From contig DPAW01000061.1 of the NCBI GenBank assembly GCA_003517285.1, positions 1 to 17,207 on the forward strand: 17,207 nt of DNA, in the 5' to 3' direction. How positions within the stretch are numbered: position 1 is the stretch's first letter; every line of letters starts with the position of its first letter. A model generated the notes under the pieces. The model had not been told where the DNA came from. It did no database searches and saw nothing but the letters and a program-made list of their open reading frames with translations. Positions 7,578 to 16,062 of this stretch are shown here, piece after piece. The DNA comes from Verrucomicrobiales bacterium (GTDB lineage: Bacteria > Verrucomicrobiota > Verrucomicrobiia > Limisphaerales > UBA1100). The translations under genes were made by a program, and so were the position numbers.

Positions 7578-9393
7578 ATTCGGGCAACGTATCCTGCAGC
7601 CACGCTATGGCGTCTGCGCCATTCAGTGCCTCCAGCAAAGCCAGTTGGCTTTGCATGTGGCGCCAAGCATCGGCATCCAAGCGGTCGCCGCGGATGCGTT
7701 GAATTTTGGAATGCGTGCTGGCCTCCAGTTGCTCGTCGGAGGCATGAAGTCGTTCGTGCTGTTTTTCACCTGGCCCTAAGCCGGTGATCTCAATGGCAAT
7801 TTCCTGGCCGGGTGTTTTGCCGCTTAACCGAATCATTTGCTCAGCCAAATCCATAATTTTCACCGGCTCGCCCATATTCAAAATAAACCGGTCTCCGTTT
7901 CCCCCCAGCATCCCACTGCATAACACCAAGCCGGCCGCTTCTGGAATGCTCATGAAATATCGCGTCACCTCCGCATCCCGCACGGTCACCGGCCCTCCGA
8001 TTGCGATCTGCCGCTGAAAAATGGGTACCACGCTGCCCGATGATCCCAGCACATTACCAAAGCGCACAGATATAAAACGCGTCCCACTCGAATCCAGCGC
8101 ATGCCCTTCCATCAACCTCTCGGCCACGCGTTTTGTAGCCCCCATCACATTCGTTGGCTCTACCGCCTTATCCGTGGATATCAATACCACCCGGTCAACT
8201 TGATGTTCTCGAGCCAGCTTTGCCAAGATGTGCGTGCCCAAAATATTATTTCGCAAAGCCACTAAGGGCTGACGTTCCAACAATCCCACGTGTTTGAATG
8301 CTGCGGCATGAAATACAGCGGCGGGTCGATACTGATCCAACACCTGACTCAGCCGTTGAGAATCAGTAATGTCCAACAGTTCCGGGACACAATCGGTTTC
8401 CCCGGCTAATTCGGAATGGATGTCGAACAAAGCCGATTCTGACCGTTCCAAAAGGATCAATCGCGACACTCCACAACGCACCAGTTGCCGGCATAGTTCA
8501 GATCCAATACTCCCGCCGGCCCCCGTCACCAACACACATTCCCCTGCATAAAAATTCTCCAGCCCACCCACTTCCAAATCCGCCGGCTCCCGTCCCAGCA
8601 CATCTCCAATCTCCACCGGTCGCAGTGCCGAAATTATTTCACCCTCGGCCAACTGGCTCATAGAGGGAACCGTTCGACAAGGGATTTTAAGGCGCCCCAA
8701 ATACTCCACAATTGCACGCACCCGTTCTCCCGGCGCGGACGGCATGGCAATGATCACCTCATCAATCTCCGGGGCAGCCGCCTCCCCCAATAATTCCACA
8801 GCCCCACGAACCGGAATGCCGTGTACCTGCGTTCCTGTTTTGCGCAAGGCATCATCAAAAAATACCGCCGGCTTCAATCCGCCCCGTGTTTGTAATTCTC
8901 GTGCGAGATTTGCCCCCACCTCACCCGCGCCCACAATTGCTATCCGTCGCGTTTCTGACAGTGCCTTCTCTCCCGTGCCCTGCCGGATCAAACGAAAGAT
9001 CAGTCGGCAAGCTGCCACTCCAAGGAAGGATAATACTCCATCTAGGACAATCACTCCACGGGACATTGAGTGAATCGACTCACCCACATGCCACAACCCC
9101 AACATTCCCACAGTGATCAATCCGAGAGCCACACCCAATCGTTTCAGGTCAGGCAGACTAAAAAAGCTCAACAAACTGGAAAACTGCCCCGCCGCCGCCA
9201 AAACCCCCAACTTGGACGCCCACACCCAGGGCCAAACGGCCCCAAATTGACGTTCATGAATCTCTGGCACCTCGAAATCAAACCGTAATCCATACGCTAT
9301 CCAAGTCGCTGCTATGAGCACAACGCTATACACCCCCAACAACACAAGGATGCGTTGTAGTTGGGTCAAATTGGGCGGCCGCAAAAATGACAT
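7564..9393 (-). CDS. UDP-GlcNAc 4,6-dehydratase, WbpM/PglF/CapD (FlaA1-like) type
   Basis: A 609-residue membrane-bound nucleotide-sugar enzyme. The N-terminal ~135 residues hold about four hydrophobic helices, as in WbpM and PglF. A first Rossmann domain has GAGEVG (155-160). The catalytic SDR domain has NAD-binding GAGGSIG (291-297), Thr407-Asp408-Lys409 in 'LISTDKAVEPTN', and Met417-x3-Lys421 in 'MGATK', where classical SDRs have Tyr-x3-Lys. This Met variant is characteristic of the inner-membrane 4,6-dehydratases that turn UDP-GlcNAc into UDP-4-keto-6-deoxy-GlcNAc, the entry to FucNAc, QuiNAc and bacillosamine. Length is normal (PglF about 590, WbpM about 665). It is the last gene of the - strand operon and lies 3 nt after the WecA/WbpL-type gene, the same pairing as wbpL-wbpM in Pseudomonas aeruginosa. 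The family call is firm; the end sugar is not known. Confidence 0.93.
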   Translation of the reverse strand: MSFLRPPNLTQLQRILVLLGVYSVVLIAATWIAYGLRFDFEVPEIHERQFGAVWPWVWASKLGVLAAAGQFSSLLSFFSLPDLKRLGVALGLITVGMLGLWHVGESIHSMSRGVIVLDGVLSFLGVAACRLIFRLIRQGTGEKALSETRRIAIVGAGEVGANLARELQTRGGLKPAVFFDDALRKTGTQVHGIPVRGAVELLGEAAAPEIDEVIIAMPSAPGERVRAIVEYLGRLKIPCRTVPSMSQLAEGEIISALRPVEIGDVLGREPADLEVGGLENFYAGECVLVTGAGGSIGSELCRQLVRCGVSRLILLERSESALFDIHSELAGETDCVPELLDITDSQRLSQVLDQYRPAAVFHAAAFKHVGLLERQPLVALRNNILGTHILAKLAREHQVDRVVLISTDKAVEPTNVMGATKRVAERLMEGHALDSSGTRFISVRFGNVLGSSGSVVPIFQRQIAIGGPVTVRDAEVTRYFMSIPEAAGLVLCSGMLGGNGDRFILNMGEPVKIMDLAEQMIRLSGKTPGQEIAIEITGLGPGEKQHERLHASDEQLEASTHSKIQRIRGDRLDADAWRHMQSQLALLEALNGADAIAWLQDTLPEYQAE

Positions 9394-9396
9394 GTA

Positions 9397-10386
9397 TTAT
9401 CTCGGACTCTTTCGAGTGCTAATGAAAACGCGTTCAACATAAAGGAATACCCCGCCCCAAACCAGCCCACACAATAACCATCCCCAAACCACAGGCACAC
9501 GATCATGCCCCCAATACAGAAACATCACGACCACTATCTGAATCATCCAAAGCAAACCTGAAACCCGTTTATGACTCCAGCCGGACCGAATAAGTCGTTG
9601 ATAAAAATGCTCTCGGTGCGGAGTCCACCACTGCGCCCCAGCACGCCAACGCCGCAATACGGCAATGGTTCCCTCCATAAAAAAATACAACGGAAGTACG
9701 AGAAGCCAACCCGTCGACGCTTGCGCTCCCATTTCCTTACTGGTCATCAACCCCAACACGCCTAGGCAAAATCCAAGCCCTATGCTCCCGACATCTCCCA
9801 GGAAAATTCGGGCCTTAGGAAAGTTAAACGGCAGAAACCCCAACATCGCTCCCGTAATTATCCAGCTGATGACCGTCACCATTCCATCTGACTCTCCGGT
9901 AAACAGTGCCACGCCCAGCGCCGTCAAGGCCACTTGCCCCGCTACCAGACCATTGATCCCGTCCATGAAGTTGATAAAATTCATAAACGCTACAAACCCA
10001 AAGACCAAGACTGCCATCGTCAGCCCAGACCATTCTCCGGAACCTAAGGCCCAAACCACCCCAGCCGCGGCAGCGAATTGCGCCAACAACCGCCATTTCA
10101 CAGCAATCCCTCGCCGATCGTCCCAAAGATTAATGGCGCTCAGCAGAATCAACCCGATCAACCACACCCCTCCTACAGTAGCTCGGCTCGGATAAACCCA
10201 AAACAAAACCGTCAAAAAAATAACCGCCAACGGGGCCACCCCTCCCCCTCTGAGTGTCGGAGCATCATGACTGGATCGCTCGTTGGGCTGATCCCAAAAT
10301 CCTCCGTATCGCAGTAACCACGCCGTTGGGGAACACAAAATCCAAGTCACTAATCCCGCGCCAAGAACTAAGCCCAATTCATGCAT
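9397..10386 (-). CDS. WecA/WbpL-type undecaprenyl-phosphate sugar-1-phosphate transferase
   Basis: A polytopic 329-residue membrane enzyme of the MraY/WecA superfamily. It moves a HexNAc-1-phosphate from UDP-sugar to undecaprenyl phosphate and so starts a repeat unit. Visible motifs: 'DQPNERSSHDAPTLRGGG' (32-49), Mg-binding Asp89-Asp90 in 'NLWDDRRG', 'NFMDGINGL' (139-147), 'FNFPKARIFLGDVGS' with Asp198, and the cytoplasmic 'HREHFYQRL' loop (257-265). The RSSH and HREH forms resemble WbpL and related FucNAc/QuiNAc transferases more than MraY. The frame continues up to an ATG at 10431, but ATG 10386 matches the family's short N-terminus and gives an 8-nt overlap (ATGCATGA) with the preceding glycosyltransferase gene, so I use it. 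One odd point is 'FFMEGTIAVLRR', where relatives usually have Asp-Ala. Confidence 0.93.
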   Translation of the reverse strand: MHELGLVLGAGLVTWILCSPTAWLLRYGGFWDQPNERSSHDAPTLRGGGVAPLAVIFLTVLFWVYPSRATVGGVWLIGLILLSAINLWDDRRGIAVKWRLLAQFAAAAGVVWALGSGEWSGLTMAVLVFGFVAFMNFINFMDGINGLVAGQVALTALGVALFTGESDGMVTVISWIITGAMLGFLPFNFPKARIFLGDVGSIGLGFCLGVLGLMTSKEMGAQASTGWLLVLPLYFFMEGTIAVLRRWRAGAQWWTPHREHFYQRLIRSGWSHKRVSGLLWMIQIVVVMFLYWGHDRVPVVWGWLLCGLVWGGVFLYVERVFISTRKSPR

Positions 10387-11506
10387 CAGCTTGTTGATAC
10401 AAATCCAACCACCGCGGATGCAATGCTGCATCCGAGAATTCCTGCTTCACCCGTTCCTGTAATCCCGAGGCCAAGTCGGACCTCCGAACAACATCATCGA
10501 GTAAAACCTCTATCGACTCCGCAAGAGCTCCTGCATCGCGTGGAGGAACCAACAATCCGGATTTTCCATGCTCCACAATTTCCCTGCATCCGGGAACATC
10601 CGTGGTGATGACTGCCCGATTAGCCAAGGCAGCTTCTAGAATCACACGCGGCAGTCCTTCACGATAGGTTGGCAGAACTATAAGATTCGCCGCCGTCATT
10701 TCTTCCAAAACATTTCCAATGCGCCCCAGCCAAACGCAGTCCTTTTCATCCGCCATATTCTCCAAATCCTCACGCGACAAGCTGCGAGGATTCCCAATAT
10801 CCACATCTCCACACAAAATTAATTCCACTTTCACGCCCCTAGAACATACCTGTTTCCACGCCGCAAATAATTCGCGGACACCTTTATCTTCCAGCATTCG
10901 GCCCACGAATAAAATCCGTCCCATATCTGTCTTAGGCTCGGGCACAGCCACCTCCTTCCATTCGATACTCCCGGGCAAGCGCACACACTGGGACTCCCCT
11001 AATCCCGCCCTCTTGCGCCAAAACGCTTCATCATCCTGATTCTGGAAAACAGTCACCGTGTTGTTTGCCCGAAAGGCGCATTTCAATCCCCATTCCACCA
11101 AAGCTCGCAACCCAGTGGTTTTCAAACTGCTTGGATTTTCGGAGAATAAACTTCCCATCCCAATCACATGATGGATCAAGCGCCAAGATCGCCCACCCCA
11201 GCTGGCTAACCAGCCCAGCAGCACGCACCGTACTGAGACGCAATGGACCAAATCTGCCTCAAACGTCGTTGCCACACGCCGGATCTCACGCGCTGCCCGC
11301 CAGGCCTCCACTAATGAAACCCGCTCCCGAGTCCAGTCCATCGTGTACACTTCCAAACCGGCCGACTCCAGAATTGCCCGCTCATCTCCTTCCGGGCAAA
11401 TCACGCCCACTGTTGCCCCCCGTTGAATCAACCATTTAGCCAAAGACAATCGATGGCCCCGAAAGGCCCAATCTGCGGCGGACACGAACAAAATCCGCAG
11501 CTTCAA
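10379..11506 (-). CDS. GT4 glycosyltransferase, PglA/WbpT-U-like
   Basis: A 375-residue GT-B fold glycosyltransferase of family 4, expected at the cytoplasmic face of the inner membrane, adding a sugar to the lipid-linked oligosaccharide. The N-terminal domain starts 'KLRILFVSAADWAF' with 'GHRLSLAKWLIQRG'. The C-terminal nucleotide-binding domain has 'ILFVGRMLEDKGVRELF', 'WLGRIGNVLEEM' and the E-x7-E motif (Glu283, Glu291) in 'YREGLPRVILEAAL', then 'TTDVPGCREIV' and 'GLLVPPRD'. The pattern fits GT4 enzymes that add the second sugar in glycan clusters. The frame also has a GTG at 11527, but TTG 11506 is preferred: it has GGGAG 8 nt upstream and overlaps the asnB stop as TTGA. It is followed by the WecA/WbpL-type gene with an 8-nt overlap. 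Donor and acceptor sugars are unknown. Confidence 0.9.
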   Translation of the reverse strand: MKLRILFVSAADWAFRGHRLSLAKWLIQRGATVGVICPEGDERAILESAGLEVYTMDWTRERVSLVEAWRAAREIRRVATTFEADLVHCVSVRCVLLGWLASWGGRSWRLIHHVIGMGSLFSENPSSLKTTGLRALVEWGLKCAFRANNTVTVFQNQDDEAFWRKRAGLGESQCVRLPGSIEWKEVAVPEPKTDMGRILFVGRMLEDKGVRELFAAWKQVCSRGVKVELILCGDVDIGNPRSLSREDLENMADEKDCVWLGRIGNVLEEMTAANLIVLPTYREGLPRVILEAALANRAVITTDVPGCREIVEHGKSGLLVPPRDAGALAESIEVLLDDVVRRSDLASGLQERVKQEFSDAALHPRWLDLYQQADA

Positions 11507-13335
11507 TTTTTCTGCTCCCGCAGCCACAATTCCAAAACCAGCATTGTGTATTTCAGCATAGGCACATTCCAGTCACCCTCCAGCCGATCTGCGATAAGAT
11601 CACGAAGAAATCGTCGATCCACGTACGCAGCTGCCGCCGGCTCCTGTGCCCCCAATACATCCTGCAACAACTCGCGCCATTCGGTTTCCAGCCAACGCTC
11701 CACCGGCACTTCGAACCCTCTTTTTTTGCCGTTCAAAACCTCCACCGGCAGCACATCCGCATAAGCCTGTCGTAATACGCTTTTGGTCACCCCTCCCCGT
11801 ATCAACTCTCCATCCGTCAAACCCATGGCGTACTCGGCCAACTCATGATCCAGCAACGGAGATCGAGCCTCAAGCGAATGCGCCATCGTGGCCATGTCCA
11901 TCTTCACCAGCAAATCACTCAACAAATTCACGCGCTGATCCAGCTGCATTTGCTGGCGCAACAACGAGGCGTTACCCTCAACTTGGGCCTCGATCCAGTC
12001 CTCCGTAGCTGCCACTTCCCCGCCCTGCCATATCGTGCATTTGTCATCATCCAACAATAGATCCGAAGACCACTCCAAATAACGCCTTCCAGGTGTTGCC
12101 CTCGCACCGCGCGCAAACCGCCGCGCAAACCCCAAGGGGGACCGGCGTTGTCGCCGGGGAAACACCTTTGCCAACGCATGCCAACCCCATCGTGGAACCC
12201 ACTGCATTTGCCCCAGCCGATATGCCGCCAAATGGCGGCGATAGCCCCCAAACAACTCATCACCACCATCGCCCGTCAACACCACCTTCAACCTTTGCGC
12301 CGCCAGTCGAGCCACCGCCCAACATGCCAAGGCACTAGAATCAGCAAACGGTTGATCGTAGTGCCTAACTAATTCCACTAAATCCCGTTCCGGCGAAATC
12401 TCTAGAGGCAACACTTCGTTCCGCACCTGGTAGGCCGTAGCAGCCGCACGTGCTAGATTGGACTCATCTAACTCTTCATCAGGCATTCGCACAGTAAAGG
12501 TTTTGACCTCTCCTTCGGTCGCACGAGCTGCCTCATAGGCCACTATATTCGAATCAATCCCCCCAGACAGAAAAACACCAACAGGCACATCACTTCTCAT
12601 TCTAATCCGCACTGAATCCTGAATCCTATTGCGTACATCTTCCAAATTCTTTGTCACATTTTTCCTCTTAGGTATCCAGTAATGCGAAGTTTTTACCTCC
12701 TCTCCCTCAAAGCTAATCACTGCACCAGGTGGCACTTGTTGTACGCCTTCGTAAATGGAACTAGGCTGCGGAATAAACCCTAGCGATAGGTAGTCATATA
12801 CAGCCTGATCTCTTATACTGAAACAACCGGGTGACAACATATTTCGCAAAGCCTTTATTTCTGAGGCAAACAGAACACCGCCACTATCAAGACGCATATA
12901 ATATAGTGGCTTTTTCCCAAACCGATCCCGAGCCAAAAGTAAACGCTGCCGCCTTACATCCCACAGAGCGACCGCAAACATCCCGCGCAGATTGTTACAA
13001 AAATGCGACCCGTGCTCTTCGTACAAGTGAGGCAAAACCTCCGTGTCAGTTTTGGTTTTTAATAAATGATTCCTTTCCGAGAGAAGGCGGGATAATTCGA
13101 TGTAGTTATATATCTCTCCGTTCATAACGGCCGCAACTTTGCCATTTTCATTTTCAACAGGTGTCACTCCTGATGTTAAATCAATAATGGCCAAGCGAGC
13201 TATAAACAATCGCGCCCCATCACTCGAATATTCGCCCAATTCATCTGGCCCACGATGAGTAAGCCCAGCCTTAGCTAAGGACAGTGCTTCCCGCTCTTCC
13301 CCACTACCAGACATATAGCCCCAAATCCCACACAT
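11503..13335 (-). CDS. Glutamine-dependent amidotransferase, asparagine synthase B family
   Basis: A 610-residue AsnB-type enzyme. The N-terminal glutaminase domain has nucleophile Cys2 (MCGIWG) and glutamine-binding residues Arg47 in 'RLAIIDL', Asn72 in 'MNGEIYN' and Asp97 in 'TKTDTE'. The synthetase domain has the PP-loop SGGIDS (257-262) and 'TGDGGDELFGGY' (354-365). In free-living asparagine synthesis it would amidate aspartate; inside glycan operons, relatives such as WbpS (P. aeruginosa O6) and WbtH (Francisella) are linked to amidation of sugar carboxylates. That role fits here by context only. It starts 5 nt after the GT2 stop with no clear Shine-Dalgarno, and its stop overlaps the next start (TTGA). 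The gene is compositionally split: sampled lines average about 55-58% G+C below ~12,540 and about 38-45% above, so it may be a recombinant. Confidence 0.93.
   Translation of the reverse strand: MCGIWGYMSGSGEEREALSLAKAGLTHRGPDELGEYSSDGARLFIARLAIIDLTSGVTPVENENGKVAAVMNGEIYNYIELSRLLSERNHLLKTKTDTEVLPHLYEEHGSHFCNNLRGMFAVALWDVRRQRLLLARDRFGKKPLYYMRLDSGGVLFASEIKALRNMLSPGCFSIRDQAVYDYLSLGFIPQPSSIYEGVQQVPPGAVISFEGEEVKTSHYWIPKRKNVTKNLEDVRNRIQDSVRIRMRSDVPVGVFLSGGIDSNIVAYEAARATEGEVKTFTVRMPDEELDESNLARAAATAYQVRNEVLPLEISPERDLVELVRHYDQPFADSSALACWAVARLAAQRLKVVLTGDGGDELFGGYRRHLAAYRLGQMQWVPRWGWHALAKVFPRRQRRSPLGFARRFARGARATPGRRYLEWSSDLLLDDDKCTIWQGGEVAATEDWIEAQVEGNASLLRQQMQLDQRVNLLSDLLVKMDMATMAHSLEARSPLLDHELAEYAMGLTDGELIRGGVTKSVLRQAYADVLPVEVLNGKKRGFEVPVERWLETEWRELLQDVLGAQEPAAAAYVDRRFLRDLIADRLEGDWNVPMLKYTMLVLELWLREQKN
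11515..11519 (-). promoter_or_regulatory. Ribosome binding site GGGAG
   Basis: On the - strand, GGGAG lies 8 nt before TTG 11506, inside the end of asnB. It supports the TTG start of the downstream GT4 gene over the longer GTG 11527 form. Confidence 0.55.
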
Positions 13336-13340
13336 TTGAA

Positions 13341-14204
13341 TTAGGAATTATGCATCCGGGAAACCCTCCTACTAGCCGAGAAATATCTCATTTTTTTTAC
13401 TAAATAGTTTGTTATATTATTAGGAAATAATAGGCAGACAGCCAGCCAAGCCCAATAAATCGACAGGGGATAAGTTGATGGTTTCCCAGCCCAATGAGTC
13501 CAATGTCGCCTAAGCTCTTTGTACCCATAAAGGTGCGGGCTATTCCTTCGAATATCCTCCCATAGGGAACAATGCATTTTGCCCGACTTACTTAACAACA
13601 TACCGTGATTTGTAACTCTATAGTGTAACAATGGATCGGAGGCAGTAACGCCAATATAACCAGCAGCCCCCAACCTTATGTTATAATCCCAATCTTCGTA
13701 TCCCGACCTCATGGACTCCCTGTAGCCGCCAACCTCAGCCCACGCACTTTTAGAAACCAGTAGACAATAGGGTAATTGATTTAGAAATAGTTGCTCAAAA
13801 AAATTGAAATCCTTTTTTGTTTCTCCTGACAATTCCCCTTCCAATATCATTTGCGGATACGCGAATGATTTTGAGCCGCCAGTCCGCAAGGCTGCGAACA
13901 ATTCTTCAACTGCGGTCGGCTCAAGCCAATCATCGCAATCTAGAGGCAAAATATATTCTCCACTAGCCTCGGCAAAGCCTCGGTTGCGAGCAGCGGGAAG
14001 CCCTTTATTTTCCTGATTTATAACGCGGAATTCATCTTGAATTCCGGACAAAAAATCAAGCGTCTCAAGTTCTGTTGAACCATCATTAATAATGATGATC
14101 TCAAGATTTCTCCATGTTTGTTCACGCAAACTATCAAGTGTTTTTGCCATGAAAGCATGCGCATTGTAACAAGGGAGAATTACGCTAATCTTAGGTTCGG
14201 TCAT
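13341..14204 (-). CDS. GT2 family glycosyltransferase
   Basis: A 287-residue GT-A fold, family 2 glycosyltransferase. The first 100 residues hold the catalytic core: 'KISVILPCYNAHAFM', 'EIIIINDGSTE', 'NKGLPAARNRGFAEASGEY' and the metal-binding DxD (Asp89, Asp91) in 'LPLDCDDWLEP'. Later 'GGYRESMRSGYEDWDYNIRLG' supplies the ED-type base motif. The C-terminal part is basic with a hydrophobic stretch 'YWAWLAVCLLF' that may touch the membrane. ATG 14204 is preferred over an in-frame GTG at 14213 because the family starts right at 'ISVI'. It overlaps the methyltransferase gene by 14 nt. The 3' end is very AT-rich (about 20% G+C at 13381-13440). It probably adds one sugar of the polysaccharide repeat; which sugar is unknown. 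Confidence 0.9.
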   Translation of the reverse strand: MTEPKISVILPCYNAHAFMAKTLDSLREQTWRNLEIIIINDGSTELETLDFLSGIQDEFRVINQENKGLPAARNRGFAEASGEYILPLDCDDWLEPTAVEELFAALRTGGSKSFAYPQMILEGELSGETKKDFNFFEQLFLNQLPYCLLVSKSAWAEVGGYRESMRSGYEDWDYNIRLGAAGYIGVTASDPLLHYRVTNHGMLLSKSGKMHCSLWEDIRRNSPHLYGYKELRRHWTHWAGKPSTYPLSIYWAWLAVCLLFPNNITNYLVKKMRYFSASRRVSRMHNS

Positions 14205-14964
14205 GCGTTCCACACTTCATCCAAATTTCACCCCATTTTATTTCTTGAGATTCGATAGTTAAGCCAGCTTCTTCAACTTCGCCTTCAAGTTCTTCTAGTT
14301 TGTGTTCGATATAATGCTCTTCATCCGAATAATAATTCACACCGAGCTCTTTTCTGAGAGGCATTTTCCAATCTCGCTCAAAAGCCGGTACCCTGATAAG
14401 GAATAAATCGGGTGACACGTTTGAAATTAGAGCTTTTAGAAAATCAACCCGCTTCTCGATGTGCTCCAACACATTAGATAATATAATTACATTAAAATTC
14501 CCTCTAAGCGGCTCCTTACATACATCACTCAATATGAAGCTAAGATTTGAAAGATCGTTTCGTTTATTTGCCTCCGCAAATCTCTCGGAATTTCGATCTA
14601 CCCCGGTTACCGAACACGCTGGTAAGTGTTTCGCGATTTCATACGCGACGACACCTTTTCCGCAACCTACATCCAGTATCGAAGCTCTAGAAGGTATATT
14701 CTCAATAAAGAAATTATGATACTGTGTTAACCGATGCTTAGGATGCATGTTTTCGCCGTATTGCATGGCGCGTTCATTTATAATCCAGGAAAGGTTATCT
14801 TCAATTTGAAGGAGTTTTATTAATGCGCCACGAGGATCGCCTCTAGTTTCGATTACGAGAAATGCAGTTAATAAACATTTTTTCAATTTCCATGGTACAA
14901 GCTTAACAAAGAAAGAGAGAAAACCTGCAACCGACAGTAGGATTTTTTTTTTAGGTGGTGACAT
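14191..14964 (-). CDS. Class I SAM-dependent methyltransferase
   Basis: A 257-residue methyltransferase. Motif I is LDVGCGKG (97-104), the acidic end of beta-2 is Asp123 in 'VTGVDRN', and motif II/III is 'SNVLEHIE' (163-170), all typical of the class I Rossmann fold. A basic, hydrophobic N-terminus ('KKKILLSVAGFLSFFVKLV') could bind the membrane. The 'VPAFERDWKMPLRKELG' stretch and the following 'YYSDEEHYIEH' are features I associate with methyltransferases in exopolysaccharide clusters. It overlaps the upstream GT4 gene and the downstream GT2 gene by 14 nt each. It likely methylates a sugar hydroxyl or the growing chain; O- versus N-methylation cannot be told. Composition is AT-rich like its neighbours. 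Confidence 0.87.
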   Translation of the reverse strand: MSPPKKKILLSVAGFLSFFVKLVPWKLKKCLLTAFLVIETRGDPRGALIKLLQIEDNLSWIINERAMQYGENMHPKHRLTQYHNFFIENIPSRASILDVGCGKGVVAYEIAKHLPACSVTGVDRNSERFAEANKRNDLSNLSFILSDVCKEPLRGNFNVIILSNVLEHIEKRVDFLKALISNVSPDLFLIRVPAFERDWKMPLRKELGVNYYSDEEHYIEHKLEELEGEVEEAGLTIESQEIKWGEIWMKCGTHDRT

Positions 14965-16054
14965 TCGATTGAATCAAATTAGAAAATATATTCTGGTGAC
15001 GCTCCATCCACAAATCTATCCCGAACCGTTCGCATGCTCTTTGCCTAGCTTCTTTACTCATCTTAGACAAACCCACTTCTATATGTTTCATGCCAGTAAG
15101 TATACATTCAGGAGACGGAGTGTGCGCTTCCTCCCAACTTGTTTCACAGTGAAGACCCACCCCCGCACTCTCTCCCACTAATTCTGCAACCCCCCCAGTA
15201 TCGGAATATAAAACTGGTAAACCGCATGACATTGCCTCTATCACCGTATTGGGACAAGGGTCCTGATGTTTTAACATCATATATGCGTCTGCTTGATTAT
15301 AGATTGCTGGAGCTTCGTCTTGGCTATAAGGCCCACTATAGCTCACATATTCTGACAACTTATATTCGTTTATTGTCTCCTCAAGGAATTGTTTAGCCTG
15401 AGAACTCAGCCATCCTGCTATAATGATTTTGAATTTTCTTTTTTCTGCTACTGCAAGTTTTAGGGCCTCTAAAGCACAATGAACTCGATGCCAGGTCGAA
15501 GAATCTATTTTTCCCGTTATCAAAAAAATGAGGCTCTTATTTTTCGTCTTTGTTTCTCGTGGCAAAAAAAAATCCGTATCAACTGCATTATATAAAACTT
15601 CACTAGGCCCCTTCCGCTCTCCTAAATGGTATGCAGCCGCCATGCGGCAAAACTCACTCTGGAAAAAGACATAGTTAGCGGCGTGGTAAGTTTTTGCCAT
15701 GTTTTGATTTTCCCACTCACAATCTCCTTTGTACCAAGCACGGTAAAATGTTCCGTTTTGATTGTGGACTATCGGTATTTTCTGACTTCTTAAACTGTTG
15801 ATAGCACTTTCATTTAATAAGGACCAATTGCTTAGGTTATAAACGATGTTAAATCCATATTTATGTTCACTAAAAACAGATTGCAAACGGTTCACTTTAA
15901 CCAAACCACCACCAATACTTCCTTTGGATCCTCCAGCATAATATAAAGCGACGTTATTGGGCTTTACTTTGTTAAATTTGTTAAATTCCGCTAAGATCTG
16001 TGGTTCCAGTTGACGGATTTTCAGTGATTTTTTTCTAATCCAACTATAGTCCAA
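14951..16054 (-). CDS. GT4 family glycosyltransferase
   Basis: A 367-residue GT-B glycosyltransferase. The N-terminal half has a glycine-rich 'YYAGGSKGSIGGGLVKVNRL' nucleotide-fold start at residues 39-58, 'IPIVHNQNGTFYRAWY' and 'VFFQSEFCRMAA', then 'LYNAVDTDFFLP'. The C-terminal half has 'FLITGKIDSSTWHR' and 'DPCPNTVIEAMSCGLPVLYS'. The E-x7-E pair appears as Asp265/Glu273, a conservative change at the first position that also occurs in GT4 subgroups. The start is TTG 16054, supported by AGGA 8 nt upstream and by lying 10 nt after the preceding stop; no ATG fits better. The gene is AT-rich (a sampled line at 15541 is about 30% G+C), unlike the left side of the operon. The transferred sugar is unknown. 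Confidence 0.88.
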   Translation of the reverse strand: MDYSWIRKKSLKIRQLEPQILAEFNKFNKVKPNNVALYYAGGSKGSIGGGLVKVNRLQSVFSEHKYGFNIVYNLSNWSLLNESAINSLRSQKIPIVHNQNGTFYRAWYKGDCEWENQNMAKTYHAANYVFFQSEFCRMAAAYHLGERKGPSEVLYNAVDTDFFLPRETKTKNKSLIFLITGKIDSSTWHRVHCALEALKLAVAEKRKFKIIIAGWLSSQAKQFLEETINEYKLSEYVSYSGPYSQDEAPAIYNQADAYMMLKHQDPCPNTVIEAMSCGLPVLYSDTGGVAELVGESAGVGLHCETSWEEAHTPSPECILTGMKHIEVGLSKMSKEARQRACERFGIDLWMERHQNIFSNLIQSNVTT

Positions 16055-16062
16055 TTTATGTG

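Noticed and set aside
9665..10195. 176-codon open frame on the + strand
   Set aside because: It is antisense to the WbpL-like gene, with a Pro/Thr/Asn-rich sequence typical of the reverse frame of a membrane protein gene.
10386..10431. 15-residue N-terminal extension of the WbpL-like protein
   Set aside because: The extra residues come from DNA coding the end of the preceding glycosyltransferase and do not look like the family's N-terminus.
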